A DNA stretch of 64,000 bases from Pseudoalteromonas undina (GTDB lineage: Bacteria; Pseudomonadota; Gammaproteobacteria; Enterobacterales; Alteromonadaceae). Under the pieces are notes generated by a model. The model had not been told where the DNA came from. It saw only the letters and a list, made by a program, of their open reading frames with translations, and searched no databases. Of this stretch, positions 29,374 to 37,389 are shown one piece after another (the first letter of the stretch is position 1; each line of letters opens with the position of its first letter). Where the stretch lies: positions 248,001-312,000 of the forward strand of contig NZ_AHCF03000003.1 in assembly GCF_000238275.3 (NCBI RefSeq). Direction: 5' to 3'. The translations under genes and the position numbers were made by a program.

Positions 29374-29619
29374 GGAACGCCAGTTTATTTAACAGCTTTA
29401 AAGCCGAACGTATACACTGTTTTTTAGGCGCTTAGCTTGCTAGCGCGTCGGGTGTGAGCCCGAAAAGTTAAATATAGCTTAAAATCTTATCCAAGCTTGT
29501 GCTTACCATCATTGCTTGTAGTTATTGCAGTTTGTTAACGGACATAATTGTTTAAATAGTCAAAAGGCTTTTATGTAAAGTTAAAGCCTTACGTACTTTA
29601 TGTTCAGTATGAATTCATA
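29374..29619. other. Non-coding stretch upstream of the retron-like operon
   Basis: Contains two small hairpins (GCGCT/AGCGC at 29428-29446 and TCGGG/CCCGA at 29448-29463) and otherwise AT-rich sequence without a gene. It separates the transporter remnant from the retron promoter candidate. Confidence 0.4.
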
Positions 29620-29647
29620 TTGACAGTATTTATTAGGGTGGTAATCT
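29620..29647 (+). promoter_or_regulatory. Candidate promoter of the retron-like operon
   Basis: A perfect -35 box TTGACA (29620-29625) is followed after 16 bases by TAATCT (29642-29647), preceded by TGG as in extended -10 promoters. The predicted start near 29654 falls just before the structured non-coding region. Confidence 0.5.
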
Positions 29648-29649
29648 AA

Positions 29650-29892
29650 CAGGAGCAGTGGCGCATCGCCATTCCGCTTTAAGTGATTTTTTATGATAGG
29701 TACTGTTATCTTCGGATGACTGTTTTAGATGTCTTCGGATCTACTAAAACAACAAGGGGCTGCCCTGCCGCATTGTCTGAGCCGGCAAGCGACTGCAGCC
29801 AATATGGTATGCCTGGCAAGTTAGTATTTAGGTCTAAACCTTTCAATATCATCATTTATTTAAAAGCGGCTAGATATTAACTCCTATTGTAT
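29650..29892 (+). ncRNA. Candidate retron msr-msd non-coding RNA
   Basis: This ~240-base region directly precedes the reverse transcriptase gene and is rich in hairpins. They are: TGGCG/CGCCA (29659-29671); ACTGTTATC/GATGACTGT with a TTCG tetraloop (29702-29723); a longer stem GTTTTAG/CTAAAAC, also TTCG-capped (29722-29750); and a long stem starting GGCTGC/GCAGCC (29758-29800) enclosing CTGCCG/CGGCAAG. Possible outer a1/a2 pairing is TAACAGGAG (29647-29655) with CTCCTATTG (29881-29889). An AGC, as often surrounds the branching G, sits at 29654-29656. The boundaries are inference. Confidence 0.55.
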
Positions 29893-29911
29893 GGATTGCC
29901 AGGCCTACATC

Positions 29912-31150
29912 ATGAAAAGGATTTTTGTGTCTTTAGATTATCAGTATTATGTAAAAAAACGAGTTTCTCGTTCAATTCCTTCATTAGGCGTATTAAAAAG
30001 AACCTTGAGTATTACTGATTCAGAGATAACACAATTTTATGCTTTACTCGAAAATGGTAAGGCGTATAGAAAAGTTGTTGGTACTTTTAAAAGCTCAGGG
30101 GTGGAGCGGTTAGTTTATGATCCTGACCCATTAGTTCGTAAAATTCAAAGAATGATTAACTCTCGAATTTTCAACCCTAAAAAACCTAAAGAAGGTCTTA
30201 TTTTATGGCCAACATATCTATATGGTTCAGTGCCTAATACTTTTTATTTAAACGAGGGGAAGCTAGAGTTACAATCAAGAGATTATATATCTTGTGCGAA
30301 AACTCATTGCTTAAGAAAAAGTGTATTAAAAGTTGATATTAGTGATTTTTATGAAAATATTCATAGAGAAGATGTATTTAATATCTTTAAAAATGTTTTA
30401 AAGTATAAAGATGACGTTTCCAGCATTTTAGCTGATTTTTGTACTTATGAAGACAAAATCCCTCAGGGTGGACTCACTTCTAGCTTCATTGCTTCTGCAG
30501 CTCTTTTTGATGTTGAGCCTAAACTAGTTCAAAGACTTCATAAAAAAAAGTTGAATTACACACGTCTTGTAGATGACATTACAGTATCAAGCTTTCATAG
30601 TAATTATGATTTTAGTTTAGCAATAAGCCTAATTAAAGAGATGTTACTTAAAAAAAACCTTCCTATAAATGAAGATAAGTTAATTATCTCGAATCACAGT
30701 AACTCTGCAACGTTAGTTCACGGTTTACGTGTTAATTTTAAGGAACCAAGATTACCAGAAAATGAGATTTCAAAAATAAGAGCTTCTGTTAGAGGATTAG
30801 AGAGGTTGGCCGAATGCTCTGCTTATCGAGTAAGTAGGGACTATAGAAAAAGCCATGCTATGTGCATGGGAAGAATAAATAGAATGCAAAGAATAGGCCA
30901 CAACAAAGCCAAGCAACTTCTTGTAAGGGTTCTTAAAATACTCCCTTTACCTTCACACAAAGACATTATTACATGTAATAAACTTGTTTATCGACTAGAA
31001 AAAAATCATCCTAATGACAAATATAAATACTCTTATAAACGAATTTATAACTTGGCACATTTCGAATTAAATATTTTACAGAGAACTTTTAAAGCGCAAG
31101 CAAAAAGTTTAAGAAATAGATTAAGAGAGGTAAAACCAGGTGAAATTTAA
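29912..31150 (+). CDS. Retron-type reverse transcriptase
   Basis: The 412-residue RNA-directed DNA polymerase has the RT palm motifs. VLKVDISDFYENIH holds the first aspartates (Asp142, Asp145), PQGGLTSSFIASAAL is motif 4-like, and YTRLVDDITVS carries the paired Asp221-Asp222. The usual Tyr-x-Asp-Asp reads Leu-Val-Asp-Asp. A retron-like region follows (LVHGLRVNFKEPRLPENEISKIRASVRGLE, comparable to the VTG region). No maturase or HNH domain is present, which argues against a group II intron. I start at ATG 29912, with AGG eight bases upstream; ATG 29891 is an alternative. Bases are visibly AT-richer than the neighbours, suggesting transfer. It overlaps the next gene by 11 bases. Confidence 0.85.
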   Translation: MKRIFVSLDYQYYVKKRVSRSIPSLGVLKRTLSITDSEITQFYALLENGKAYRKVVGTFKSSGVERLVYDPDPLVRKIQRMINSRIFNPKKPKEGLILWPTYLYGSVPNTFYLNEGKLELQSRDYISCAKTHCLRKSVLKVDISDFYENIHREDVFNIFKNVLKYKDDVSSILADFCTYEDKIPQGGLTSSFIASAALFDVEPKLVQRLHKKKLNYTRLVDDITVSSFHSNYDFSLAISLIKEMLLKKNLPINEDKLIISNHSNSATLVHGLRVNFKEPRLPENEISKIRASVRGLERLAECSAYRVSRDYRKSHAMCMGRINRMQRIGHNKAKQLLVRVLKILPLPSHKDIITCNKLVYRLEKNHPNDKYKYSYKRIYNLAHFELNILQRTFKAQAKSLRNRLREVKPGEI

Positions 31151-31862
31151 AGATATCGACCCTCTTGAGTCTTTTAAATTAATGATACAGGTATATCTAG
31201 TTGCTGCTCTAGTTATATTACTTTGTGTTTTTATCCATATATATAAACAAGAAAACTTTTCTCAAATGCCGATTTGCTTATCTCTTGAATGTATTGGTTC
31301 GTTTTTCGAGAAATTTAAGCTTGCTGTTGATGTATTTGATTACCTGATAAAAGCCTTATTAACCGGTGTTACCATTTTTAGTTTTTACTACGCACTAAAA
31401 AACTATATAAGTACTACTAAAGCAGCCAAGACTACCATCCACTTGACTAATTTAAATACCTTTAAAGATTATCTAATATCTGAATCTCAGAGTATGAAAG
31501 TACTTAATGTAAAAAAAATAGATACTCTAAAATGGTATAATTTGATTTACCCTGACTCTAGAGCTGGAGAGTTAGATATATCAGATAATTATAAAATGCT
31601 TATTAATGACATTAACCTTTTGATTGAAGAGTCGAATAATTACTTTTTGGGTGAGTCTACAAAAGCAACTTTTTTTGATTATAAAAATCACCAAACACAA
31701 ATGATAAAAGTATTAAGAAAAATTGGAATTGAATTAGCTCGTTCACCAAGAAATAATCTAAAGGAAGCTGAAAAGTCTGTTTTTGATATTATTAATAAAG
31801 TTAATAAAGAATTTTGTGGTAAAAAAGGCCCTAGTTTAATTAAAAAGCAAAAATATAATTAG
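31140..31862 (+). CDS. Two-transmembrane protein, candidate retron effector
   Basis: The 240-residue protein starts at GTG, 9 bases after AGAGAGG, and overlaps the RT stop by 11 bases, so the two are translationally coupled. Two hydrophobic segments lie at about residues 13-35 and 68-88. They are separated by a short outside loop with Cys45 and Cys51, and followed by a ~150-residue, lysine-rich, probably cytoplasmic region. I do not recognise a catalytic domain. By position and topology it resembles the 2TM effectors of retrons such as Ec48, where membrane damage kills phage-infected cells; this is inference. Base use is AT-rich like the RT gene. Confidence 0.7.
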   Translation: MKFKDIDPLESFKLMIQVYLVAALVILLCVFIHIYKQENFSQMPICLSLECIGSFFEKFKLAVDVFDYLIKALLTGVTIFSFYYALKNYISTTKAAKTTIHLTNLNTFKDYLISESQSMKVLNVKKIDTLKWYNLIYPDSRAGELDISDNYKMLINDINLLIEESNNYFLGESTKATFFDYKNHQTQMIKVLRKIGIELARSPRNNLKEAEKSVFDIINKVNKEFCGKKGPSLIKKQKYN

Positions 31863-31882
31863 AGCCTATTTTAATTTAGTGT

Positions 31883-32494
31883 TTAAGCCCCACACATCTT
31901 AACCTCATCTCCAGCATGCTTCAGCGCAATAATCTGTCCTTTCCTGTTATGTGCCATAGCGAGTATGTCACCCGTATTTATATTACTTTCTACTGCGTGC
32001 CTTCCCTTTAAATCACTGAGCAGTGACTGCTTAATTTGTACCAGTACCTCGTCATTGCAGCTGGCTATGTACCAGTCGTTGTCGACCTTTACGAGCGTGC
32101 CGTATTCTATATGGTGTTGTTGATGGCGGCGTAAGTCGTTTGCTAGTTGGGTGTCGAGCGCGCGTTTTTGTTGCGTTATAGTGCTTGCGTAGTTACCTGT
32201 TTGATCTATTTCATGCGTTGTTATAAACGAGTAGTCGTGTATGTCTATGGTGTTTAATACGGTTTTAGGGACAGTATTTATCACGTTGTTACTGTCGAGC
32301 ACTATAAAAGCCAGTAAGCCCAATGCGCAGGTAAGGCTTGTGAGTTGCAGGGCAAAGCCAAGCTTTTTAGGTTGTTTTTGGATTACGCTATGTTTTAACG
32401 CCTGTTGCTGAGCGTGCGAAAGTCTGGTGCGTGCTTTACGCTCGTTATAATGTTGTGTGAGCTTTTCATCAAACTGCTCATCAGGCTTGTTCAT
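31883..32494 (-). CDS. Putative anti-sigma factor
   Basis: The 203-residue product has a charged N-terminal cytoplasmic part, one membrane segment (residues ~46-66) and a ~135-residue C-terminal region that would face the periplasm. It overlaps the ECF sigma gene by 14 bases and has its own TAGGAGA ribosome site, the usual layout of a sigma/anti-sigma pair. I see no zinc-binding ZAS motif and no known domain, so the call is based on context and topology. Confidence 0.65.
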   Translation of the reverse strand: MNKPDEQFDEKLTQHYNERKARTRLSHAQQQALKHSVIQKQPKKLGFALQLTSLTCALGLLAFIVLDSNNVINTVPKTVLNTIDIHDYSFITTHEIDQTGNYASTITQQKRALDTQLANDLRRHQQHHIEYGTLVKVDNDWYIASCNDEVLVQIKQSLLSDLKGRHAVESNINTGDILAMAHNRKGQIIALKHAGDEVKMCGA

Positions 32495-33071
32495 TATAAT
32501 CTCCTAATAATTGTTTTAGGTTTTGTTTGGCGTAGCGTAGCCTTGTTTTTATGGTTTGGGCGTTGCTTTGCGTTATAAGTTCTATGTCGGCAAGGCTAAA
32601 GCCTTCTTGTTGTAAGGTGATGGCTTCGCGCTGCACAAAGCTAAGTTGCTTGAGCGCAGCATTAAACGCTTCATAACTTATGTATGTGTCGCCTATGTGT
32701 GAGTCACTACTTGTTAATTCACTTTGATTGTTATTTTGCGCAGGCAGTTGGCTGTTTTCGTCAAGCTCGACAAAATGTTGCTGTTTGCGGTATTCGTCTA
32801 TCAGAGTGTTACGTGCGAGTCGAAATAACCAGGCTTTAGGCGTGGTTTGCGCTTGGTACAGATGGCGCTTTTCGATTACTTTGAGCCATGTTTGTTGGCT
32901 TATATCGTAGGCTAACTGTGTATTAGACTGGGTAACTAGGTAGTGATATAAATCGTTACTGTATAAGGCAATAAGCTGCTCTAAGTGGCAGTTGTCGCCA
33001 CTTTTTGCATACCGCGCCATGCAGTCTTTGCTTGGCGCTTCAAATAACCATGACTTAATACTCAATAGCAT
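32481..33071 (-). CDS. ECF RNA polymerase sigma factor
   Basis: The 196-residue protein has sigma-70 region 2 (LIALYSNDLYHYLVTQSNTQLAYDISQQTWLKVIEKRHLY, RLARNTLIDEYRKQ, residues ~30-95). It also has region 4 (LKQLSFVQREAITLQQEGFSLADIELITQSNAQTIKTRLRYAKQNLK, ~135-185). It directs RNA polymerase to a small regulon, probably in response to an envelope or redox signal sensed by the overlapping anti-sigma gene. A TonB-like gene sits just upstream in the same orientation. Its own promoter motif could not be identified by eye. Confidence 0.88.
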   Translation of the reverse strand: MLLSIKSWLFEAPSKDCMARYAKSGDNCHLEQLIALYSNDLYHYLVTQSNTQLAYDISQQTWLKVIEKRHLYQAQTTPKAWLFRLARNTLIDEYRKQQHFVELDENSQLPAQNNNQSELTSSDSHIGDTYISYEAFNAALKQLSFVQREAITLQQEGFSLADIELITQSNAQTIKTRLRYAKQNLKQLLGDYNEQA

Positions 33072-33085
33072 AGGCGCTTATTCCT

Positions 33086-33718
33086 TTACTGCGAACTGTC
33101 TAATTTAAAATCAAGCTGTACGGTTTGACCTGTTTGTAATTGTGCCACACCTTCAATTACTTTTGGACGATATTTCCAGCGTTTAATGGCGCGAAGTGCC
33201 TCGCGATCAAATATGCGTTTTGGCTCGGAATTTACTACCGTGGCATCAATCACTTCACCAGTGGGTGAAATATTAAAGCTAAGTTGCACCCAGCCTTCTA
33301 TACCATCACGAGCTGCGCTAGTTGGGTACTTTGGATTTATGCGCACAATGGGTGAAGCATCTCCCGTAGGACGGGTCAGTGTTTGCTTCATATCGTTACC
33401 AAATCCGTCAATTACTATGGGTGGTGCTGTGCTTATTGCTGTTATTGGCTCATTACTAGGTGTTACACGTGGTGGTGCTTTAGGCGGCACTTTAGGTGTG
33501 GGTGGTGGCGGTATTCTTTTAATATGCGTGGTTTGTTTATCTTCTGGTGCTTGAAAAATCTCAACAGTAATATCATCACCCAATTTTATAGGTGCTCTTT
33601 GTTCGCCACTAATTAAGTATTGCATAAAGGCAAATGCAATAAAGGTCATCACAGCACCGCCAATAACAGCTGTTGATGTTTTGAACATGGGGTTTTTAGG
33701 AAATTCAAGTGTGTGCAT
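33086..33718 (-). CDS. TonB-family energy transducer protein
   Basis: The 210-residue protein has one N-terminal membrane anchor (~residues 12-36), a proline-rich spacer (PPPPTPKVPPKAPPR) and a C-terminal TonB domain (INPKYPTSAARDGIEGWVQLSFNISPTGEV, then RAIKRWKYRPK). I start at ATG 33718 with GGAG six bases upstream; a TTG four codons earlier is less likely. No exbB or exbD gene is near. It is 14 bases upstream of the sigma gene and likely heads that operon. It may power an outer-membrane receptor elsewhere or serve in signalling. Confidence 0.85.
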   Translation of the reverse strand: MHTLEFPKNPMFKTSTAVIGGAVMTFIAFAFMQYLISGEQRAPIKLGDDITVEIFQAPEDKQTTHIKRIPPPPTPKVPPKAPPRVTPSNEPITAISTAPPIVIDGFGNDMKQTLTRPTGDASPIVRINPKYPTSAARDGIEGWVQLSFNISPTGEVIDATVVNSEPKRIFDREALRAIKRWKYRPKVIEGVAQLQTGQTVQLDFKLDSSQ

Positions 33719-34036
33719 AAGCCGCTCCAAATTAACTTATTATGTTGTTTCAGAGCTATAACGGCTGAAAAATAGAAAAGGGGTTAAATAGTTTTAAAAT
33801 TTTATTAAAAATACAGGGGTAGTATTTAACCTATATAAAAGGTCTCTTGATTTTTTTATTTTGGGTTGGCTAAAAAGAATGTAGTTAATTTAAGGTTTGC
33901 CTGTTATTTTCTATTTTATTTACTCTAGGTAGATGAAATTTAGAGCTTTAAGTTGCTTCCCTGCTGTTGTTAGATTTTACTTCTCAGTAGTGGCGGTGGC
34001 AACATTCAGGCATGCTCATTAAAAAGGATTTTATAA
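33719..34036. other. Divergent intergenic region
   Basis: About 318 AT-rich bases between the TonB-like operon and a lipoprotein gene. It must hold promoters in both directions, but I see no motif I can assign and no RNA gene. Confidence 0.4.
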
Positions 34037-34891
34037 ATGAAAAAAGCAATATTCGTTTTTTTATTATTTGTTAGTGCGTGTTCATATTTCGAAAGTGAAA
34101 CAGAGCAAGCTAATCGTTTATCCAAAACACACCAAGTAGACATTCAAGCTGGTGAACCCCGTTTATTTTTCCCTGAACAATTTGCAGTTAGTGATGGAGA
34201 GCCTCCAATTCTTGAAATGGAAATGACTACGCTTGCAGATGCTTCTGAGTCACTCGATGGTATTGAGGCCGCATTAACGACCTATCCTCCAGGGTTTGTT
34301 GCTGAAGCAATTGACGCTATTTACCTTTCTGGACCTATGCTTATAGAGGGGGCTGCTGCTGGAGGAACCTATTCAAGTAATTCCATAATTCTAGTTAATC
34401 TCTCAGGATGGAATGGCACGAATTTTAATTTCGAAAATTCGTTGAAAGGGGTTCATCATGAATTAAGCTCGTTAGTTTATATACGTTCACCTTTCGTTAT
34501 TTTTGCATGGCAAGCTTTGCTGCCTAAAGACTGGGAGCCCGCAGCATCTAATTTTGACGCGCTTACAAAGTATAAATCTGCACCCGATTATAACGCAGGC
34601 TTTTTGTCTGATTATGGTAAAACCTCTGTCGGAAACGACTTTAATATTTATGCTGAATTTGCCTTTGCTGAACCTGAAAAACTGCGGGAACTTGCCGCTA
34701 CCTATCCAATAATAGCTAAAAAGTTGAGTTTGTTTATTACCGCGTATACGCAGTTTTCGGCTAAATATCAGCAAGACTTTGAAGATTATTTTGCGAGAAC
34801 CGGTTTGAGTGATGTTGCTGTACAGCCTGATAATTTTGAAATGACTATCCATTTAGATTTAAGCGATATAAAGCCACAGATAAGCCAATAA
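34037..34891 (+). CDS. Putative lipoprotein with HHELSS motif, unknown function
   Basis: The 284-residue product has a short lipoprotein signal with lipobox VSAC (Cys15). The middle holds GVHHELSSLVYIRSP (residues ~139-153), which resembles the zinc-metallopeptidase HExxH region of putative lipoprotein peptidases but lacks the second histidine. The late part (YPIIAKKLSLFITAYTQFSAKYQQDFEDYF) is like the helical end of those proteins. It could be a degenerate or non-catalytic member. AAAAAGGA stands upstream of the ATG. The next gene is in the same direction about 80 bases on. Confidence 0.6.
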   Translation: MKKAIFVFLLFVSACSYFESETEQANRLSKTHQVDIQAGEPRLFFPEQFAVSDGEPPILEMEMTTLADASESLDGIEAALTTYPPGFVAEAIDAIYLSGPMLIEGAAAGGTYSSNSIILVNLSGWNGTNFNFENSLKGVHHELSSLVYIRSPFVIFAWQALLPKDWEPAASNFDALTKYKSAPDYNAGFLSDYGKTSVGNDFNIYAEFAFAEPEKLRELAATYPIIAKKLSLFITAYTQFSAKYQQDFEDYFARTGLSDVAVQPDNFEMTIHLDLSDIKPQISQ

Positions 34892-34971
34892 AGTTTTGCT
34901 TTTTGAGCTGTTATCTCTGATTAGCATTATGCTAGAATCGGGCTTATCATATAATAAATAAGGATATTTTT

Positions 34972-35682
34972 TTGGATATTATCATTGGTCAAAATGTGCT
35001 GAAGAAAAAAGCGCAGCTAACTCAACTTTCCGAGCGCGCTATTGGGCGAGCTTTCAAAGAGCAAGCCGCTTTGGCAATCCAAATGACGCAGTGCAGCGCA
35101 GCGGTTTATCGCCGCTTACAACGCACCTATAAATCTACTGTAACTCCTAGGGATCAAAAGCGTGTTAAAGCCGGTGGCTTAACGACACAATCAGTTGTTT
35201 TTTCTACCAGCAATAATAGTCAAAAATCTTTTAATAGCTTACTTCCAGCTATGCGTGGCGGCGCTTCAGCGCCTGGTAGTGTTGCAAAAACATCTAACGA
35301 TGTTGCTATTGCCTCAAATCAGCCCCAAGCAATCAATCTATTAGCTTTATTACACCCAGTGATAAACGAAGATATTATGAAAACAGGTAATAGTGTTGAG
35401 AAAGCAGCAACTATTTTAGGCCTTGTTACTACAACTGTTGGTTTTGCTGTTCCTGGTGGCAGTGTTGCTTCTTCAATTGTGAGCTGGGTTGGTAGTGGTG
35501 CTACTTATTCAGGGTTTACTATGTCGAGAATTCGCCCTGACGCCCCTGATCGTGCATATCACCAACTAACAAACTATATTACTTGCTTGGCTGCATGGAA
35601 TAAAAAGGCATGCGAATTAATTGATATTGCAGATCCAAATGGGAAGTGGACTTTTCGAGATATTGAAACAGGGTTTGCTTAA
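34972..35682 (+). CDS. Hypothetical protein starting at TTG
   Basis: The 236-residue product is not recognised. The N-terminal ~65 residues are basic and helical. A serine/glycine/alanine-rich middle follows, then a hydrophobic glycine-rich stretch (ILGLVTTTVGFAVPGG to VSWVGSGATYSG, residues ~148-180) that could insert in a membrane. A short soluble C-terminus ends in WTFRDIETGF. No signal peptide is seen. The only start near a ribosome site (AGGA, 7 bases away) is TTG 34972. A perfect hairpin follows the stop. Confidence 0.6.
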   Translation: MDIIIGQNVLKKKAQLTQLSERAIGRAFKEQAALAIQMTQCSAAVYRRLQRTYKSTVTPRDQKRVKAGGLTTQSVVFSTSNNSQKSFNSLLPAMRGGASAPGSVAKTSNDVAIASNQPQAINLLALLHPVINEDIMKTGNSVEKAATILGLVTTTVGFAVPGGSVASSIVSWVGSGATYSGFTMSRIRPDAPDRAYHQLTNYITCLAAWNKKACELIDIADPNGKWTFRDIETGFA

Positions 35683-35691
35683 AAGCTAAAA

Positions 35692-35723
35692 CAATTAAGG
35701 GAGTATAATTACTCCCTTAATTG
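35692..35723. terminator. Perfect hairpin between converging genes
   Basis: A 14-base perfect stem (CAATTAAGGGAGTA with its complement) around TAAT. The T tract after the stem is weak, so it may act as a bidirectional terminator or RNA-stabilising hairpin. Confidence 0.65.
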
Positions 35724-35766
35724 ATGTTTGCTTAGCGTGTTTTGAAAGCATTAAAAGCAGTATAAG

Positions 35767-37092
35767 TTAATTTTTCACGTCATCTTCGTGAAGATCTTTA
35801 AACAGCTCCCCTTGGGGATGCACAAAAAATTCATCATCATCTTCATCTACTACCAACATTTGATCTTGCGCGGTAGTTTCTTCAATGCGCGGATCCATCG
35901 TAGCTGCAAGTGGCGAGTTGGTAACATCGGATGTACCGACCACATAATCACTGGGCTCTGGCTGTTCAACTTTTTGTTTAGAGTTAATAAAGGTTAGTAG
36001 TAAGTACATAGCCACGGTTAATAGCGAAATTGACGCATACAATGCTTGGTGACCAAAGTAGGTCATCAGCTGTGCGTTAACTGTTGAGCCTATTGCTGCA
36101 CCGGCGCCAAAAGCGACTAATAATGCAGATGATACGCCTACGCGCTCTTCGTCCTCAACACGCGAATTAGCTAGCGCCGAACAAAGCGGATATAAAGTAA
36201 ACGCAAATAAACCAAAGATAAAAGTGAGTATGTAAGCTATTAGTTGTGAAGTAGGCAATAAAAACAATGCCAAACTTACAACACCGATAGCTGCTGCATT
36301 AGTTCGAATTAATACGCTACGACGAACGCGATCAGAGAGCATCCCCATTGGCCACTGGGCTAGCAAACCAGCAAAAATAGTCACCGACATAAAAATAGCA
36401 ATTTCTGCGGCACCAAAGCCAGATAGCTTAGCAAATATAGGCGCTAGGCCATAAAAACTACCATTGATAATGCCTGCAAAGTGCACCGCAGTAAGCGACT
36501 GTGGCACTTTTTTAGCGTAATCAAACAGGCTCATTTTTATCGGCTTTAAGGGTTTGGGGTGAATTCTGCGAGTGATAGAAATTGGAATAATACCGATAGC
36601 CAACGCCATGCACACTAAAAATAGCGGTGCATACCCTAGCTCAGGAAATTGTGCGAGCGCTAGTTGGCCTAAAATCATGCCTAAGTAAGAGGTGATCATA
36701 TAAAAAGAGAAGACTCGCCCGCGAGACTCAGGCGCTGATTGTTCGTTTAGCCAGCTTTCTAGCACCATGTAATTACACATCATCCCTAAGCCAACAAAAA
36801 GCCTAAGGCCTAACCATATATATAGATTGTCGCTTACTCCGTGTGCGGCCACACAGGCAGTAACCGCCGCAGTACTTGCTGCAAAGGTTCTGATGTGACC
36901 CACCGATTTAATTAAATGATAGCCAAGTTTTGAACCCAGTAATAAGCCAAGGTAATAACACGAGGTCATTAGGCCTATCCAAAACGTAGACGTGCCTTGT
37001 TTACCTAAGTAAAGGGCTAAATAGGTTGTAAGTAAGCCGGTACCAATAATTAAAAATAAATTGGCAAAATACAGTGATGGAAATGATTTCAT
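35767..37092 (-). CDS. MFS transporter, YcaD-like
   Basis: The 441-residue inner-membrane protein has twelve hydrophobic segments of the major facilitator fold over residues ~1-370. The MFS-type motif is seen as GMLSDRVRRSVLIR in the central part, and LNEQSAPESRGRVFSFYM is typical of the YcaD branch. A long acidic cytoplasmic tail (~70 residues, VVDEDDDEFFVHPQ) is unusual in length. The substrate is unknown. Confidence 0.82.
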   Translation of the reverse strand: MKSFPSLYFANLFLIIGTGLLTTYLALYLGKQGTSTFWIGLMTSCYYLGLLLGSKLGYHLIKSVGHIRTFAASTAAVTACVAAHGVSDNLYIWLGLRLFVGLGMMCNYMVLESWLNEQSAPESRGRVFSFYMITSYLGMILGQLALAQFPELGYAPLFLVCMALAIGIIPISITRRIHPKPLKPIKMSLFDYAKKVPQSLTAVHFAGIINGSFYGLAPIFAKLSGFGAAEIAIFMSVTIFAGLLAQWPMGMLSDRVRRSVLIRTNAAAIGVVSLALFLLPTSQLIAYILTFIFGLFAFTLYPLCSALANSRVEDEERVGVSSALLVAFGAGAAIGSTVNAQLMTYFGHQALYASISLLTVAMYLLLTFINSKQKVEQPEPSDYVVGTSDVTNSPLAATMDPRIEETTAQDQMLVVDEDDDEFFVHPQGELFKDLHEDDVKN

Positions 37093-37389
37093 TAAGATGC
37101 AAATTATGAGCTAAGACAACTAGATACTAGAGCAAGCATGAAGGTTTTCCAAGCTGTAAAAAATGTGCTCTGTAATAATGAATACTCAGTATAAGAATAT
37201 AGAGCGGTCGATAAATTATTTATTGATAAAAATAGCTTTGGATAAAATAGCGACCTAAAAAATCGGACGGTTAAGTGCGATGCTAGAATAGCGAGTGTAT
37301 TGCGGGTATTATGCATAAAGATAATTTTCAGCATTACTTACTCTTTAGAGAGGAGCTAATGGCAGCAGTAATATTTTTTGGAATTAAAA

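Noticed and set aside
28281..29448. Near-identical 15-base motif AGCTTNCTAGCGCGT at 28281 and 29434 as attachment sites of a mobile unit
   Set aside because: One mismatch, no integrase in between, and the motif could be common in this genome; evidence is too thin.
29683..29880. 65-codon frame before the reverse transcriptase
   Set aside because: It overlaps the structured candidate ncRNA, lacks a ribosome site and has no protein-like pattern.
29912..31150. Group II intron maturase
   Set aside because: No maturase (X) or endonuclease domain and no intron RNA domain V/VI-like hairpin after the gene; the coupled 2TM gene fits a retron better.
37104..37334. 76-codon minus-strand frame upstream of the MFS gene
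   Set aside because: No ribosome site, no recognisable pattern and atypical composition; most likely a chance frame.
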